From Cryptomeria japonica (Eukaryota > Streptophyta > Pinopsida > Cupressales > Cupressaceae): 64,000 nt of DNA. Both the position numbers and the translations under genes were made by a program. Positions 1 to 11,891 of this stretch are shown here, piece by piece. How positions within the stretch are numbered: the first letter of the stretch is position 1; every line of letters starts with the position of its first letter. A model generated the notes under the pieces. That model had not been told where the DNA came from. It worked only from the letters and a program-made list of their open reading frames with translations, and did not search any database. The stretch spans positions 598,491,335-598,555,334 of the forward strand of contig NC_081415.1 in NCBI RefSeq assembly GCF_030272615.1, in the 5' to 3' direction.

Positions 1-112
1 CCATTGAGTCATAAAGTTGACTACTCCCCCTGAGCAGTAGCATGCCCACATTAGTGTCAGAATGAAAAATATCTCTAATAATGCATACCAGACTGATACC
101 AAATCACATCAA

Positions 113-477
113 TCAAGTCTCTACTGGAGGGGTAGAAACCCCTAATCTGTCTCTCAGGTACTCAAATGATTCTTTAGGCAAAGGTTATAGTTGATAGATA
201 TGTGATTTGTCTTAGAATGAAATACCAGATTCTTTGATATATAAATAGAAGCAGAGTTATCACAGTGAATAACTACCAGTGCATCACAATCCACCTTTAT
301 ATCCTTCAAAATTTTCTTTATCCATAAAACTTGTGTACAGTTAGTAGCAACAGCATCTGTATATGCACATAATGTAGAGTCATCATCCTTAGGGTACCAC
401 AAACCATATTCTGATGTACCTTGCAAGTATCTAAATATCCTTTTCACTGCACTCTCATGATTTTCTCTAGGATCACT
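113..477 (-). pseudogene. pol: copia RNase H and Pol C-terminus (E1), internally deleted
   Basis: The frame reads VKRIFRYLQGTSEYGLWY and AYTDA, the start of copia RNase H, then jumps straight to ATNCTQVLWIKK. The intervening block that normally holds the second and third active-site residues is missing, so a deletion has removed most of the nuclease core. A TAG interrupts the frame just upstream where relatives have a glutamine before SDPRENHES. The true C-terminal peptide (YLRDRLG) is readable in another frame, with its TGA at 113-115. Confidence 0.78.
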
Positions 478-1420
478 CTAAAATTTTGATATAATACAAA
501 CAACATTCATTATGTCAGGCCTAGTCTGAGTCAAATGAAGCAGACCTCCAATCATAGATTTGTGTCTAGTAGGATTTACCTGTGCAGAAACATCTTTTAT
601 TGTCAATTTCTCACTAGTAACCATAGGAGTTACCGGTTTACAATATCCCATACCAAATTCCTTCAACAATTCCTTAGCATACTTAGTTTGATAGATGAAA
701 ATACCTTTGTTAGCCTGAGTAATCTGCAAACCTAAGAAAAATTTCATCTCCCCACTCATAGACATTTCAAATTCATTCTTCATATTGTTAGCAAATTGCT
801 TACACAACTTATCTTCACCTCCAAAAATGATATCATCAACAAATACTTCAATAATTAATATATCATCATCAGTGATCTTGTAATATAAATTACTATCAGC
901 ATTACCCTTAAAGCTTCAAAAGATATTTATCCAACCTTGCATACAAATCTCTAGGTGCTTGTTTCAATCGATATAAAGCTTTCCATAACCTACAAACCAT
1001 GTTTGTATCATCTGATAGTGAAAAACCATCAGGTTGCTCAATATAAACTTCCTCATCAAGATCCCCATTCAAAAATGCACACTTAACATCCATCTGATAA
1101 ACCTTGTAGTTTTTTTGAGTAACATAGGCAAGAAATAATCTTATAGCTTCAATCCTAGCTACATGTGCAAAAGTCTCTTCATAACCAATTCCTTCCTTCT
1201 GAGAATATCCTTTACAAACCAATCTAGCCTTATTTCTTATAACTTGACCATCCTCATTCAATTTATTCCTAAAAACCCTTTTAGTTCCAATAACATTCTT
1301 ATTTTTTAGGTTGGGGAACCAAAAGTCCATGTGTTATTTTTCTCAATTCAATCTAATTCTTCTTCCATAGCTTTCAACCAATATTCATCTTTACATGCCT
1401 CAATTACTGATACCAGTTCA
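478..1420 (-). pseudogene. pol: copia reverse transcriptase (E1), frameshifted
   Basis: Two ORFs carry the copia RT (RVT_2 type). The upstream one (908-1330) has the [13 protein letters not shown] block, [14 protein letters not shown] with its catalytic aspartate, and LYRLKQAPR. The downstream one (478-807) has FFLGLQI, then QTKYAKELL and TRPDIMNVV. The join near 815-905, which should hold the YVDD-like motif, reads DDIIFGG in a separate frame. The first part ends in a stop at LLKL and a small deletion is likely there. Confidence 0.85.
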
Positions 1421-1720
1421 ACTTGTAAAATTAAACATACCTCATTAGTTGTTAGTCTTCTTCTTGTCATTACTCCATTGTTCTTATCCCCAATGATCTA
1501 ATCTTCTGAATGATTTAATCTTACATACCTAGGAGTCTTCTGACTCTCTATTCCTCTTCCCTGTTCTTCAGTTACTATAGAACTTTCTGATACTACTGGA
1601 GTAACTAGTTCAACACTCTATTTCAGTAAAGGTGCTATCGGTTTAGATATAATTATTTTCACCGCCGGTTCCTTCTCATAAACTCTGATTTGACCTTTAT
1701 TCAGCTCATCCACTTTGTAA

Positions 1721-2570
1721 TTAGCACTCTCTGCAATTATCTATAATCTTTTTGTTATAACATCTATATGCCTTTCTTTCATTAGAATAACCAAGAAATA
1801 TGCCTTCATCACATCTATGACCACATTTTCCAATGATATCATCTCTCTTGATATAACATTTACTACCAAAGACTATAATACTTAATTGTACGTGTATTGC
1901 CAAACCATAATTCATAAGGTGTCTTACCGGTTTCTCCTTTGATATGTACTTTGTTGAATGTATAAACTGTTGTGCTCACTCCTCTCCAGTAGATATGAGG
2001 TAGACTTGCTTCCATCATCATTGTTCTAGCAGCATCCAAGATAGTTATGTTCTTCCTTTCCATAACTCCATTCTGCTGAGGTGTTCGGGGAGCATAAATT
2101 TGTCTTTTTATACCATGCTTCTCACAAAAGTTATTAAACTCACCGGATGTGATTTATCCACCATGATCTGATCTCAAACATTTAATCTTCTATCCTATCT
2201 TAGTTTTCACTTTAGCCTTAAAGATTTTAAACTTTTCAAATGCTTCAGATTTTTCTTTTACAAAAGTAACCCATATCATTCTAGAATAATCATCAATGAT
2301 TAGCATGAAATATCAATCACCTTGAAAACTTTTAACTCTAGCAAGGCCACACAAATCAGTATGAATAAGATCAACAATATCATTAGATTTATCTTGTATA
2401 CTCCTAAAAGAGGTTCTGACCTATTTACCCATTTGACATTCTTTACATACTGGATTATAGGGCTTCATAATCTTAGATATATCTCTAACTTCCTTAGTTG
2501 AACTAATCTTCACAATGCAATCAAAATTCACATCACATAGCCTTTTATGTCATAGCCAACTCTCATCAAT
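1721..2570 (-). pseudogene. pol: copia integrase (E1), degenerate
   Basis: The minus strand shows the pre-integrase/zinc region (LWHKRLCDVNF, then CKECQMGK) and the integrase core: first acidic residue in HTDLCG, second in LRSDHGG, third in the block TPQQNGVMERKN. The reading is interrupted by several stops, two of them (after QMGK and after QGD) in contexts where family members keep sense codons. Open pieces remain at 1863-2063 and 1721-1915. Integrase joins the cDNA into host DNA; this copy cannot make it in full. Confidence 0.82.
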
Positions 2571-3262
2571 CTATGTAATCAAACATGTCTTCTCACCGGA
2601 GTTCAAATAAAGTATATTACCTTTTGTCTGTGTACCAATTGCAATCTCCAAACCAGATCTAGTAATGATTTTGCATTTTCCATCCTTAAATTGTAAATGA
2701 AATCCCTTGTCCACCAATTGTCCTACACTCAAAATATTATGTCCTAAACCTTCAACATAATAAAGATTGTCAATGTTGTTCTTACCATCCAATGATATAG
2801 TTCCTTTTCCTTTGATCATACATCCTTTGTCATCTCCAAATCTAACTAGACTGCCATCAAATACTTGCAAAGATAGAAATTTCCCTTTATCTCCATTCAT
2901 ATCATGTGAACAACCACTATCAATTACCCATTCATCCTTGTCTTCAATTTTAGTAGCAAGTTCCTTCTCTTTAGGTACATTCTCTTCCAATGCCGGAATA
3001 TCTTTGTTCATATCCAGGAACACCCATTCCTTCCCATTGATGGAACCACTAGCAAAGTCTTCTGCCGATTCATCATCAGAATCAGTAATGCCCTTCTCAT
3101 CCGCTATGTAGCATGACTTGCCTCTGGTTTTTCCTGTACTTATACTTGTTCTGATATCCAGGGTCAGACTTAAAAGATCTTCTATCTTTTTCTTCAAATC
3201 TTCAATTCCTTTCAGGACATCTAGATGCAAAATGACCAATCTTATTACATGCAAAACATTTC
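2571..3262 (-). pseudogene. pol: copia Gag zinc knuckle and protease region (E1)
   Basis: The start of this stretch encodes a CCHC zinc knuckle (CFACNKIGHFAS then RC). The 227-codon ORF that follows shows the retropepsin motif WVIDSGCSHDM, in which DSG carries the catalytic aspartate, and then the downstream GHNILSVGQL block typical of copia proteases. Short frameshifts separate it from gag and from the integrase. The protease would cleave the Gag-Pol polyprotein. The catalytic triplet is intact, but the surrounding frame is broken. Confidence 0.82.
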
Positions 3263-3288
3263 AAAGGTGCTTTTCCTTCATACTTACT

Positions 3289-4104
3289 TCATACTGGTCC
3301 TTTAGGTACTCTTCTAGAAAATAGTTCTTCAAGGTGCTCAAAATCTTCATCTTCTCTATTCATATCATCTAATTCCTTTGCATATAAAGCTTTCCAATCT
3401 TTCTTACCAGTTGCAGATGTAGATGCATGAAAAGAAGGTTTAGCCTTCACATCTCGAGAAGGTCCAAATTCTTCAAGATCAAAAGAAGATAATTTCCCAG
3501 CCAAGGTATCTCTGTTAATAGGTGTATTAGCTATTATTCTCAGCTCATTAATAGTAGTAGCCTTCATCTTGTAAGCCGGTGGTAGGTCTCTCAAAAATTT
3601 CAAAACAATTTCATCTTCACTAAGAGTTCCACCACAACATCGAATTCTCATAACAATCTCATTTACCCTTTCCATGAATGTAGTAATCCTTTCATCTTCT
3701 TCCATCTTCAGGTTTTCATATCTCACCTGGTAACCATCAAGTTTTGTAATTTTCACTATAGGGTCACCTTCATTAAGAGTCTCCAACTTATCCCATATAG
3801 CCTTTCCACATGATTTGTCAATCAATCCCATTATTTGTTGACTAGAAAGTGCACACAAGAGGACTTCTCTTTCTCTACAATCATTCTCAAGCTCCTTATC
3901 CAATTCTTTCGGAGCAGGATTGCCAGATGTTGGATTATGAGGTGTGACACCATTCTGTGTGGTCTCCCAAATCTCCTTGCCAAGACATCTTAGAAGAGTC
4001 TCCATCCAAATCTTCCATACTGTGTAATTTGTTCCATCAAGCCTAGGAATATCTCTCCGAAAGATAGCTCCAGATGAACTGGATGAAATTGAACTATTAG
4101 TCAC
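3289..4104 (-). CDS. gag: copia Gag, N-terminal and UBN2-like part (E1)
   Basis: A 271-codon open frame starts 48 bp inside the primer site. It has the copia Gag pattern: a Ser-rich start, then LDGTNYTVWKIWME near residue 23, a helical UBN2-like region (KAIWDKLETL, ERITTFMERVNEIVMRI, FLRDLPPAYK) and an acidic C-terminus. Gag builds the cytoplasmic particle that packages element RNA. The frame stops just before a CCHC knuckle (CFACNKIGHFASRC, about 3220-3262) readable in another frame, so the natural Gag has been split by a frameshift or stop. It is the best preserved ORF of this element. Confidence 0.85.
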   Translation of the reverse strand: MTNSSISSSSSGAIFRRDIPRLDGTNYTVWKIWMETLLRCLGKEIWETTQNGVTPHNPTSGNPAPKELDKELENDCREREVLLCALSSQQIMGLIDKSCGKAIWDKLETLNEGDPIVKITKLDGYQVRYENLKMEEDERITTFMERVNEIVMRIRCCGGTLSEDEIVLKFLRDLPPAYKMKATTINELRIIANTPINRDTLAGKLSSFDLEEFGPSRDVKAKPSFHASTSATGKKDWKALYAKELDDMNREDEDFEHLEELFSRRVPKGPV

Positions 4105-4151
4105 TATAGGATCTTCCTCAAGCGGTTAATCTTTTTGTAGAAAGGACCAAA

Positions 4152-4163
4152 GCTCTGATACCA
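4152..4163 (-). other. Primer binding site, initiator Met-tRNA type (E1)
   Basis: The minus strand reads TGGTATCAGAGC two bases inside the LTR end. This is the common plant primer site complementary to the 3' end of initiator tRNA-Met. It fixes the element's orientation and the LTR edge. Confidence 0.93.
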
Positions 4164-4165
4164 AT

Positions 4166-5405
4166 TGTTAGACAATTCAAATAATCAAAAGACAACTGAG
4201 AGGGCGGGTGAATCAATTGTCATGGATTACCAGAACATTTAGCAATTAAAACTTCAATACCGGAACCCAAAAAAATTAATACCAAAATGCTTAAACCAAA
4301 TACCGAAATAGCAGTTAAACCAATTAAGCATAAACAATAATCACAGAATAAATACCATCCACATGACACCAATATTTATACATGAAAAACCCGGTAAAGG
4401 GAAAAACCACTTTGGGAAGCCTACCCATAGTCAGATAATACTTTTGTAGTAAGTATGTGAATTACAATTGAGGGGCCTACACTTGCACTTTTAGGAAGCC
4501 CAACAACTTAGAGCGCATTGCTCATCACAAAAGGAGTCTCACTAACTACATAGAAATCCATACTACAATCCGGAGAAGTGTTTGAACTACAAAGATAGCA
4601 TATCCTATGCCTGAGTATAGTTCTGGTTAAGCTCTATACCAGATGACTAAATCCTCTTACATAAACCCAATTTGATCTCCACTAATTGACCAAAACCTCT
4701 CCCTGAATGATATTACATTATTCGCACATTACATATCCATTTCCATGACCTTCTTCTCTACCATATGATCTAAAATGAGATCTTACATCATATATATACA
4801 AATCCTCAATCATAAACAATCAGGTTGGCCACCAGACAATAAACTAATTACATAATTACAAAACATGTCGGCCTTAGACCAAATAAGTAATATCCAACAC
4901 ATAAGACATCCTGGAAACACATCGAGAGATCTAATCCACACGCTTCATTAAGCTAGTCCATAACCTAGATCAACCAAGAATATAGGTCTACACATTAAGA
5001 AATGATATCCATCCACCAAGTCTCGAACATGAACACCAACAACATCCTAAAACTCCACTAGAAGCTACACCAACATCACTTATGCAATTCACCAAAAATC
5101 TTCATCAAAATCTCTGTCGGTGAAACCCTCGCTAGAACCAGAAGCCAAGCTTCTAAGAAAACAGGATAGCATCCAATCACTAGACCAAAACCAAATGACT
5201 AAATATGATCATGAGTATCATGAATAAGACAATTTGATAACCAAATCATACGGGAACCTACCAAATCATGTCAAATCCAAACCAACTAGAAACTGCTCAA
5301 CCTACTGGGACCAGAAGGGTGTTAGTAAAGAATCCAAATAGCTAGTGTTGACATGAATGACAAAACATCAATGCAACACATAATCAATTCTCCAAATGGC
5401 CAACA
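4166..5405 (-). repeat. 5' LTR of copia element E1
   Basis: It begins TGTTAG and ends GGCCAACA, giving the short inverted TGTT...AACA ends of an LTR, 1240 bp long. The left edge abuts a Met-tRNA primer site, and the right edge abuts gypsy gag coding sequence, so both limits are well placed. The region next to the primer site (AGGGCGGGTGAATCA) resembles in style the ends of the D-family LTRs at 24422, 54060 and 59892, suggesting related copia lineages. No ORF in it is convincing. Confidence 0.88.
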
Positions 5406-5912
5406 TGAGATGTGCCTGAAAAGGAAAAGATGGAAATCTTCATAGACAATCTTAATAATGAGATGAGTTATCAACTCAAACTACAATGTATACCATCTTT
5501 TGCAAAATTAATAGAAAATGGTATCCAAGTAAAGGACGCTTCCATTAAGAAAGGAACATTTAAGTTCTTTAAGGAAGGTGTTAGTTCATCAAAGAATCAC
5601 ACCATTAACAATCAAAATAATAACAACAATTTAGACAAGTCCAGATTTTGGACAAGGAACAAAAATGTTGTTAATGATGGGGTAATCGATGCCAACCATG
5701 TAAAGTCTAAACAACCAGTGTTGACTTTATTAGGCAACTCACCATCCAATAATGATCAAAAAGGTGCTAGTCAAGGTACTAACACTTATAAGTGGAATAC
5801 CAACCAAGGAGTTTCAATGTCAAATAACAATAAGAATTACCAAGGCAACAACAACACCCCAAGAAACAACACAAACCAGAAAGGCAGCACTAATACATTC
5901 CCCTATCAATGA
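5406..5912 (+). pseudogene. gag: gypsy Gag, middle part, cut by E1 (E2)
   Basis: The open frame starts in mid-protein: VPEKEKMEIFIDNLNNEM matches the gypsy Gag block that usually reads '.F..NL.....'. An Asn-rich, low-complexity stretch follows (NNQNNNNN and later NNKNYQGNNN). The N-terminal half is on the far side of copia element E1. The frame ends at a TGA; coding resumes 33 bp later. This Gag would form the particle; here it is truncated. Confidence 0.8.
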
Positions 5913-5945
5913 ATGTAAACGACATTAGGAAAAACCTTAGAATCA

Positions 5946-6533
5946 ATGTTTCGAGAGCTATTGGAAAATAAGATCATCACATTGCCACCCACAAGAAACT
6001 TTGAACCCCAAATCAAACCACCATGGTGGAATGACTCACATTATTGTGATTATCATCGAAACAAAGGGCATAACACAAATGATTGCATGAGGCTGAAGAA
6101 CATAGTTCAAGACATGATAGACAAGGGCGACTTAATGGTCGATGGTCATCAAATGAATGGTGACCATGAAGCTTTCAAAAATCCTCTTCCCAATTACAAC
6201 AAAGGAGGATCGTCAACATCCAACTATACCAAAGGGGTTCGTATTAATCACATATCAGCATATGACAATCAAGTGAATGTCATAAAAATCAAAGACAAAC
6301 AAGAACATGCATCGATAAATGTGACAACAAGAGCGCAAAAATATGTCTTGAAAGGGAACACATCAACATCAACAACTCTCCCCAAGACTCAATATAATTT
6401 GGTTGACCAACTACAGAGAACACCCGCTCAGATATCTATACGTGAGTTACTCAAAATTTTGCTGAAACACAAGGATATCATGGAGCAATCTCTTATCAAA
6501 ACAACCATTCCAAATGATCTAGATATTGATTGA
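5946..6533 (+). pseudogene. gag: gypsy Gag C-terminus with variant zinc knuckle (E2)
   Basis: This 195-codon frame contains C34-X2-H37-X4-H42-X4-C47 (CDYHRNKGHNTNDC), the His-substituted knuckle of Tat-like Gags, followed by MRLKNIVQDMIDKG. It is in another frame from the preceding gag ORF. A related knuckle (CQFHRHPGHDTEKC) is found in the Gag of E6, so E6 and E2 belong to related lineages. Confidence 0.82.
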
Positions 6534-6542
6534 TTCCAAGCC

Positions 6543-7103
6543 ATGGTGGCCCATATGACGGTGCCACACAATATATCTTTTTCTAAACAGGATGATGCCT
6601 CTTTGAATCATCCGCATAATGCCCCACTACATATCGAGGTCTTCTTATATAAACATCAGGTAAAAATAGTATTAATAGATGGAGGAGTTGGTCTTAATAT
6701 ATGTACTCTAAAGCTTATCTGCGCATTGGGCTTCTCTAAGCAGTCTATTGATCCCAAAAAGAAAATCACTATCAAAGCCTATGGTGATGAAGAGAGGTCA
6801 TCCGAAAGAATTGTAATACTACCCATTCAAGTAGGTCCTATTCAAAGAGACACCATATACCAAGTCTTGGACATAGACTTGACATACAATATACTCTTGG
6901 GTCATCCATGGATCCATGAAATGCAAGTTGTGCCTTCCACGTACCATCAATGTATCAAGTTCCTCTACAATGGACAAGAAATTTCAATATCTGCAGATAA
7001 TAATCCTTTTCAATATTGCAATGCTATGGGGGAAACTCAAGATAGCCTAGTTCCACACAACAAGGAGGCCCAAGCTTCCTCAACATCCAATCGTCAAGAA
7101 TAA
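6543..7103 (+). pseudogene. pol: gypsy protease (E2)
   Basis: A 186-codon frame contains KIVLIDGGVGLNICT: the retropepsin active site with D-G-G, as is usual in this lineage in place of D-S-G. The flap and second-half motif YNILLGHPWIHEM follows, then YHQCIKF. Only 9 bp separate it from the preceding Gag frame, consistent with one ancestral polyprotein now split by stops. It would cleave Gag-Pol during particle maturation. Confidence 0.82.
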
Positions 7104-8659
7104 CTCAAGTCCCTATCCATGAACTTCAAGCAAAAGATGAAAATAAAGGACCAAGGCATGGGGGAGTACTCTTTTGAACCCTTGTGCCTATCTAAATTGT
7201 GAACTTCACCAAGGTCTTATGGAAAAACTTCCATATCAAGACATTAGGAAACACAACCCATCACTAAGTTTGATGGTAAATTTATTCAACTTGGCACATG
7301 GGCTGATGAATCAGAAGATAAAGATATCCTTAGTTGGCTATACAAGGATGAAGAAGAAGTCACAGATGCTACCATAGAAGTGGTCATACCAACAAAACAG
7401 TATGGAAATGGGTTCCAAATCATGCAACAAATAGGATATAAAGGAAAAGGACTTATTGGCAAGCATCAAGAAGACATCACAAAACCCCTACAACTTCGTT
7501 CACAATTTACAAAAGACAAAATAGGACTTGGGTATAGTCAACATGTTTCGCCTGCGTAGAAGCAAAATCACCATCAAAAACCTCAGTGGAGAGAAAAGAT
7601 GAAATATAATGAAGACTCATGGCAAGAAGCACTACACCAAGTAGCATAAAAGACAATGAAGGAGCAAAAGCATAAAGAAATGAAAGGCCCCAAGAAGAAC
7701 TCACTATCCAAAAGGAGAAAGCTTCTTATAAAAAAGTACATCATGTACAAGAACCCGAATAAACCAAGGTGGAGCCACAACCTAAAGAAATTGATACTCA
7801 CAAAAAAGAAATGGTGTACAAATAAATTCAAAGAGTCCAAGAAAGCACCGATCCCAAATCAAAACAAGCTACTAAACTTGTATCAATTATCAGTGATCTT
7901 TTCTCACCACACAACATACCTATCAGAAACAGCGAGGTAACCTAGGATAGTGATTCTGAAACTGATTCCAATGAATATGAGTGGGATAGTTGTTCTAATA
8001 TTACTAAAGATATTGAGGTGGATACAATCCACACATACACACCCCTTTCTCAAGAGGGACAAGGCTCAAGATCTCGATCATTTGAATTCAGCCCACAACA
8101 TATCTACGAGGCTAGTGAGAACAAGTAGTGACAATATGAACAAGGCAGTATTGAATAGAATACTATCGAAGACCTCAAAAATATCATAGACCTCACCAAT
8201 ATCCCAAACAACTATAATAATGACTCCATCATGACACTTACAACAACTGATCTGAACCCACCAAATAACTCCTTACCACTCATATATCTCGATCTCATAG
8301 ACTAGGAAGAACCCAAACATCACGATATACCAATATTCCCGAATGATCAATCCATTGTCCGATACCTATGCTCAGTCAACCTATAAATGTGCTCCACCAG
8401 TGAACAATGTAACGATATCTGCAATCAAAAGAGTGTCAAGTCTCTTAGTTGCAAAAAAGAAATAAACAACGGATCTAATGGTGAAAACCAGTTAATGGTA
8501 ATATTAGATTGCAAAAAAGTAAAAATAAAGGATGTATCTGAGGGTGAAAATCTTTTTGAGGAACTTAAAGATGGGAGACTTGACACTCTTCCTAAACATT
8601 ATCAAGAAAGATCACCAATCTTGATTGAGCCAACTCAATCAATAAACATCGGCACTTAA
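7104..8659 (+). pseudogene. pol: Protease-RT linker with G-patch remnant (E2)
   Basis: Between protease and RT the frames are broken. Around 7402-7545 one frame reads NGFQIMQQIGYKGKGLIG then GLGY, the shape of a G-patch (a glycine-rich nucleic-acid-binding motif) seen between protease and RT in several plant gypsy elements. The rest (7560-8659) is Lys/Asn-rich, with short frames at 7656-7940, 7950-8189 and 8387-8659; the last leads into the RT frame without recognisable domains of its own. Confidence 0.6.
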
Positions 8660-9388
8660 ATGACAGTCAAAACCATACATCTGACAGAATCACTCACAGA
8701 AATAGAACAACCAAATTTTATCAAATTCTTCAAGGAAAAGATAATCAATTTTCCTTGGTCTTATGCTGACATGCCAAGGGTAGATCCGAATCTAATCATT
8801 CATCACTTATCCATCTCTCCTAGAGCTAAACCTGTTAAACAAAAATTAAGAAAGATGAATCCACATGTGGCATTATTGGTCAAAGTAGAACTAAAGAAGT
8901 TATTAGATGTCGAATTCAACCAACCTATAGACTATTTTGAATGGATATCAAACATTGTACCAGTTTCTAAACTCGACAAAAGTATCAGAATATGCACAGA
9001 CTTTAGGGATTTCAACAAAGCATGTCTGAAGGATGACTTTCCTTTGCCAAGAATTGACACTATTGTGGATCTAACAGCAAGGCATCCAATGTTATCATTA
9101 ATGGATGGCTTCTCTGGCTATAACCAAATCAAGATAGCCCCAGAGGATCAAGATAAAACTACATGCGCATGTCCATGGGGAACATATTATTGGAATGCCA
9201 TTCCTTTTGGCTTGAAAAATGCTATTGCAACTTATCAAAGAGCCATGAAAACAATCTTCCATGACATGATGCATACTTTCAAGGAGGATTATGTGGATGA
9301 TTTTATAGCTAAATCATTCACCAGAGTAGAACACATGGGCATACTAGAAAAACATTTCAATGATTGGAGCAATTCAATGTCAGATTAA
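8660..9388 (+). pseudogene. pol: gypsy reverse transcriptase, palm and fingers (E2)
   Basis: A 242-codon frame has the RT landmarks in order: SNIVPVSKLDKSIRICTDFRD (about 97-116), the first catalytic aspartate in SLMDGFSGYNQI (D149), the FGL block near 183, and the catalytic YVDD at 211-214. It copies element RNA into cDNA. All three aspartates are present. The frame ends in the thumb region and the protein continues in another frame from 9364, so one frameshift lies near 9360. Confidence 0.9.
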
Positions 9389-10110
9389 ACCCTAAGAAGT
9401 GTGTCTTTGCGGTCACATCTGGTAAACTATTGGGCTACATTGTATCAGAAAAGGGCATCAAAGTAGATCCAACAAAGGTTTCGGCTATCATGGAGATGCC
9501 ACCTCCTAAAAATATGAGCCAGCTACGATCTCTGCAAGGCGGGCTACAATCCATCAGACAATTCAAAACTCAATTGGCAGACAAATATCTTCCATTCAAT
9601 CATCTGCTTCATACGAATATACCTTTCAGATGGGAAGACAAGTGTGCAAAATCATTCCACCAGCTCAAACAATATCTGATGAATCCACTAGTTTTGGTAC
9701 CACCAATAATAGGCAAGTCACTCATTCTCTATATATCAACAACATAAGTATCCCTGGGGGTATTGCTAGCACAACAAGATCCAGCAAGCAAAGAAAGGGC
9801 TAGATATTACATCAGAAGGACTTTGAACGGATATGAACTCAATTATACATTCATCAAAAAGGATTGCTTAGCAGTAGTGTTTGCTTCTCAAAAGTTTCAC
9901 CACTATATGTTAGCCCACACAATCAAGTTGGTAGCAAAAATAGATCCTCTCAAGTATCTACTTAGAAAGGGATCTCTCACAGGAAGATTAGCTAAATGGG
10001 TCATGATTCTAAGTGAGTTTGATATTTAGTACACAAAATGATGGGCTATTAAAGGACAAGTAATTGCAGATCAACTGGCAAAAGCACCACTACCAGACCA
10101 ACACCCACTA
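9364..10110 (+). pseudogene. pol: gypsy RT thumb and first RNase H (E2)
   Basis: From 9364 the frame reads LNPKKCVFAVTSGKLLGYIVSEKG, the RT connection, then MNPLVLVPPIIGKSLILYIS. A single TAA at 9745-9747 falls inside the RNase H start; the same frame continues from 9763 (YYIRRTLNGYELNYTFIKKDCLAVVFA) to 10029 (AKWVMILSEFDI). A second stop follows at the same register. This RNase H would remove the RNA strand during cDNA synthesis. Confidence 0.85.
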
Positions 10111-10113
10111 CAG

Positions 10114-10635
10114 GTGGAATTTCTAGACATGAATATGCTGACTATCACACCCAAGCAATGGACCCTCTACTTTGATGGATCCTATACACATTATGGATCG
10201 GGTGTCGACATCTTGTTCGTCACTCCAGAGGGGCACACAATTCCAAGATCTTACAAACTAATGTTTCCATGCACCGACAACATTGTAGAATATGAAGCCC
10301 TGGTAACCGAAATCAAGGTGGTTGTCGAATGGAGAATCACTAAATTGAAATTCTATGGGGATTCTCAATCAGTTATCAACCAAATCAATGATGACTATCA
10401 AACAAAAAATGATAAGCTAATGCCTTACAAGAGAATGGTGGATGACTTCAAAAGTACTTTGTGCACATCACCTTTGAGAAAATTCCAAGATTGGACAATA
10501 GAGATGTCGATGCAATGGCCACCATTGCCTCACTTCTACAAATTCCAAATAAATAGAATCGTTATGAATTCTTGGTGGAGCAATTGTTTTCCCCAGCCTA
10601 TGACAATTTTGCATCACAAGTCATCTATGCCCTAA
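10114..10635 (+). pseudogene. pol: Second RNase H domain (E2)
   Basis: A distinct RNase H fold starts at WTLYFDGSY (D21). It continues with NIVEYEALV (E59/E61) and KFYGDSQSVINQI (D83), the D-E-D catalytic set of an RVT_3-type RNase H. A second RNase H between the first one and integrase is the hallmark of Tat/Ogre elements. Its family-level role is thought to be plus-strand priming; that is known of the group and not seen here. The C-terminal end of the frame is lost in stops before the integrase. Confidence 0.82.
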
Positions 10636-10675
10636 CCAGTTCTGATTCCTCTCTATACAGGAAGATCTATGATTA

Positions 10676-11891
10676 TCTCAAAAACAATACTCTCCCTCTC
10701 AACTTATCTCACAACCAAAAATGAAGATTCATCCAACAAGTCGCCCGCTATACCTTAACCACTAACACACTTTACCGTCGAGGTCTAGATGGTACTCTTC
10801 TTCGATGCCTCGATCGTAACGAATCTAACTCTACCTTACATGAGCTTCATGAAGGTATTTGTGATACGCATTCAAGTGGTCCTACTCTCACCAAGAAACT
10901 TCTGAGAATGGGATATTACTAGCCGACAATGGAAAGAGATTCCTATTAATTTGCTAAGAAATGTCCTAAATGTCAAATTCACGGCAACCTCATACATGCA
11001 CCAGCACAAGAGCTACAAATGTTCACCATATATTTGCCTTTCTATCAGTAGGGACTTGATCTGGTAGGTAATATTCATCCTTCCTCTTCAAATGGGCATA
11101 AGTTCATTATCACTGCCACAGAGTAGTTCACCAAGTGGATCGAAGAAGTCTTGATGACCACCGTAACTGGAAAGTAGATCTCATCATTCATCCTCAAGTA
11201 TCTCATTTACAGATATGACATTCCTAGTTCCATCATCATAGATAACGAAAGCCCTTTTACTAATCAAGATGTGCGACAGCTATGCAAACGATTCAAAATC
11301 CAACATCTCTTCTCCACACCATACTACCCATAGGGAAACGGCTAAGAGGAAGCATCAAACCAAATAATCCTGAAATTCCTCAAGAAAATGGTAAATGATG
11401 CTGGAAAGGATTGGCATGTACAACTTAGTTCAGCACTTTGGGCCTACAGAATGAGTATCTGCACACCTACAGGGGCTACACCATATTCATTGGTGTATGG
11501 TTTAGAATAAATTCTACCTCTTGAGGTAGAAATCCCATCTCTCTGAGTATCTTTAAAGGGCCTCATACCAGACGAGGAATATCGAGTAAACAAGTTGCAA
11601 GAACTAGAGCTTCTTGATGAAAAATGACAACATGCCTATGACCATCTCAAGGCATATCAGCAATGAATGTGCAAAAGCTATAATCACAAATTCATCACAA
11701 GGGCTTTCAAAATCGGTGATCTCGTCCTAAAGGAAAATCCCAGAAATCAGCAAGATCGAGAAAAAGGGGGAAGTTTGAACCTAACTGGTTGGGACCCTTT
11801 GTCATCATATCAACCTATGGATAAAGAGCATATCAATTGTCAAATTCAGAAGGGGAGTTGCTCGATGAACCAACCAACAACATCCATCTGA
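10676..11891 (+). pseudogene. pol: gypsy integrase (E2), many stops
   Basis: One plus frame reads an HHCC-type zinc region (LHELHEGICDTHSSG to KKCPKCQIHG, about 10840-10980), then the core: LDLVGNIHPSS (first Asp), SIIIDNESPFTN (second Asp), NG*EEASNQ (catalytic Glu kept) and AYRMSICTPTGATPYSL. A frame-shifted C-terminal piece (11667-11891) has FKIGDLVLKENP, the usual GDLV integrase tail. At least nine stops interrupt it; the ones after MGYY, TGK and STPYYP sit where relatives have Trp or Gln. Confidence 0.82.

Larger units (their letters stand above)
1..5405 (-). mobile_element. Ty1/copia LTR retrotransposon E1, 3' end off window
   Basis: Read on the minus strand, the order is 5' LTR (4166-5405), primer site, gag, zinc knuckle, protease, integrase, reverse transcriptase, RNase H, which is the copia order (integrase before RT). 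The pol reading ends with a TGA at 113-115, and a purine-rich GGGGGAG tract lies at about 22-36, so only the 3' UTR end and the 3' LTR lie outside. The element sits in the gag of a gypsy element that continues at 5406. The right flank is TGAGA; the matching target duplication would be left of the window. Several stops, frameshifts and an RNase H deletion make this copy inactive. Confidence 0.93.
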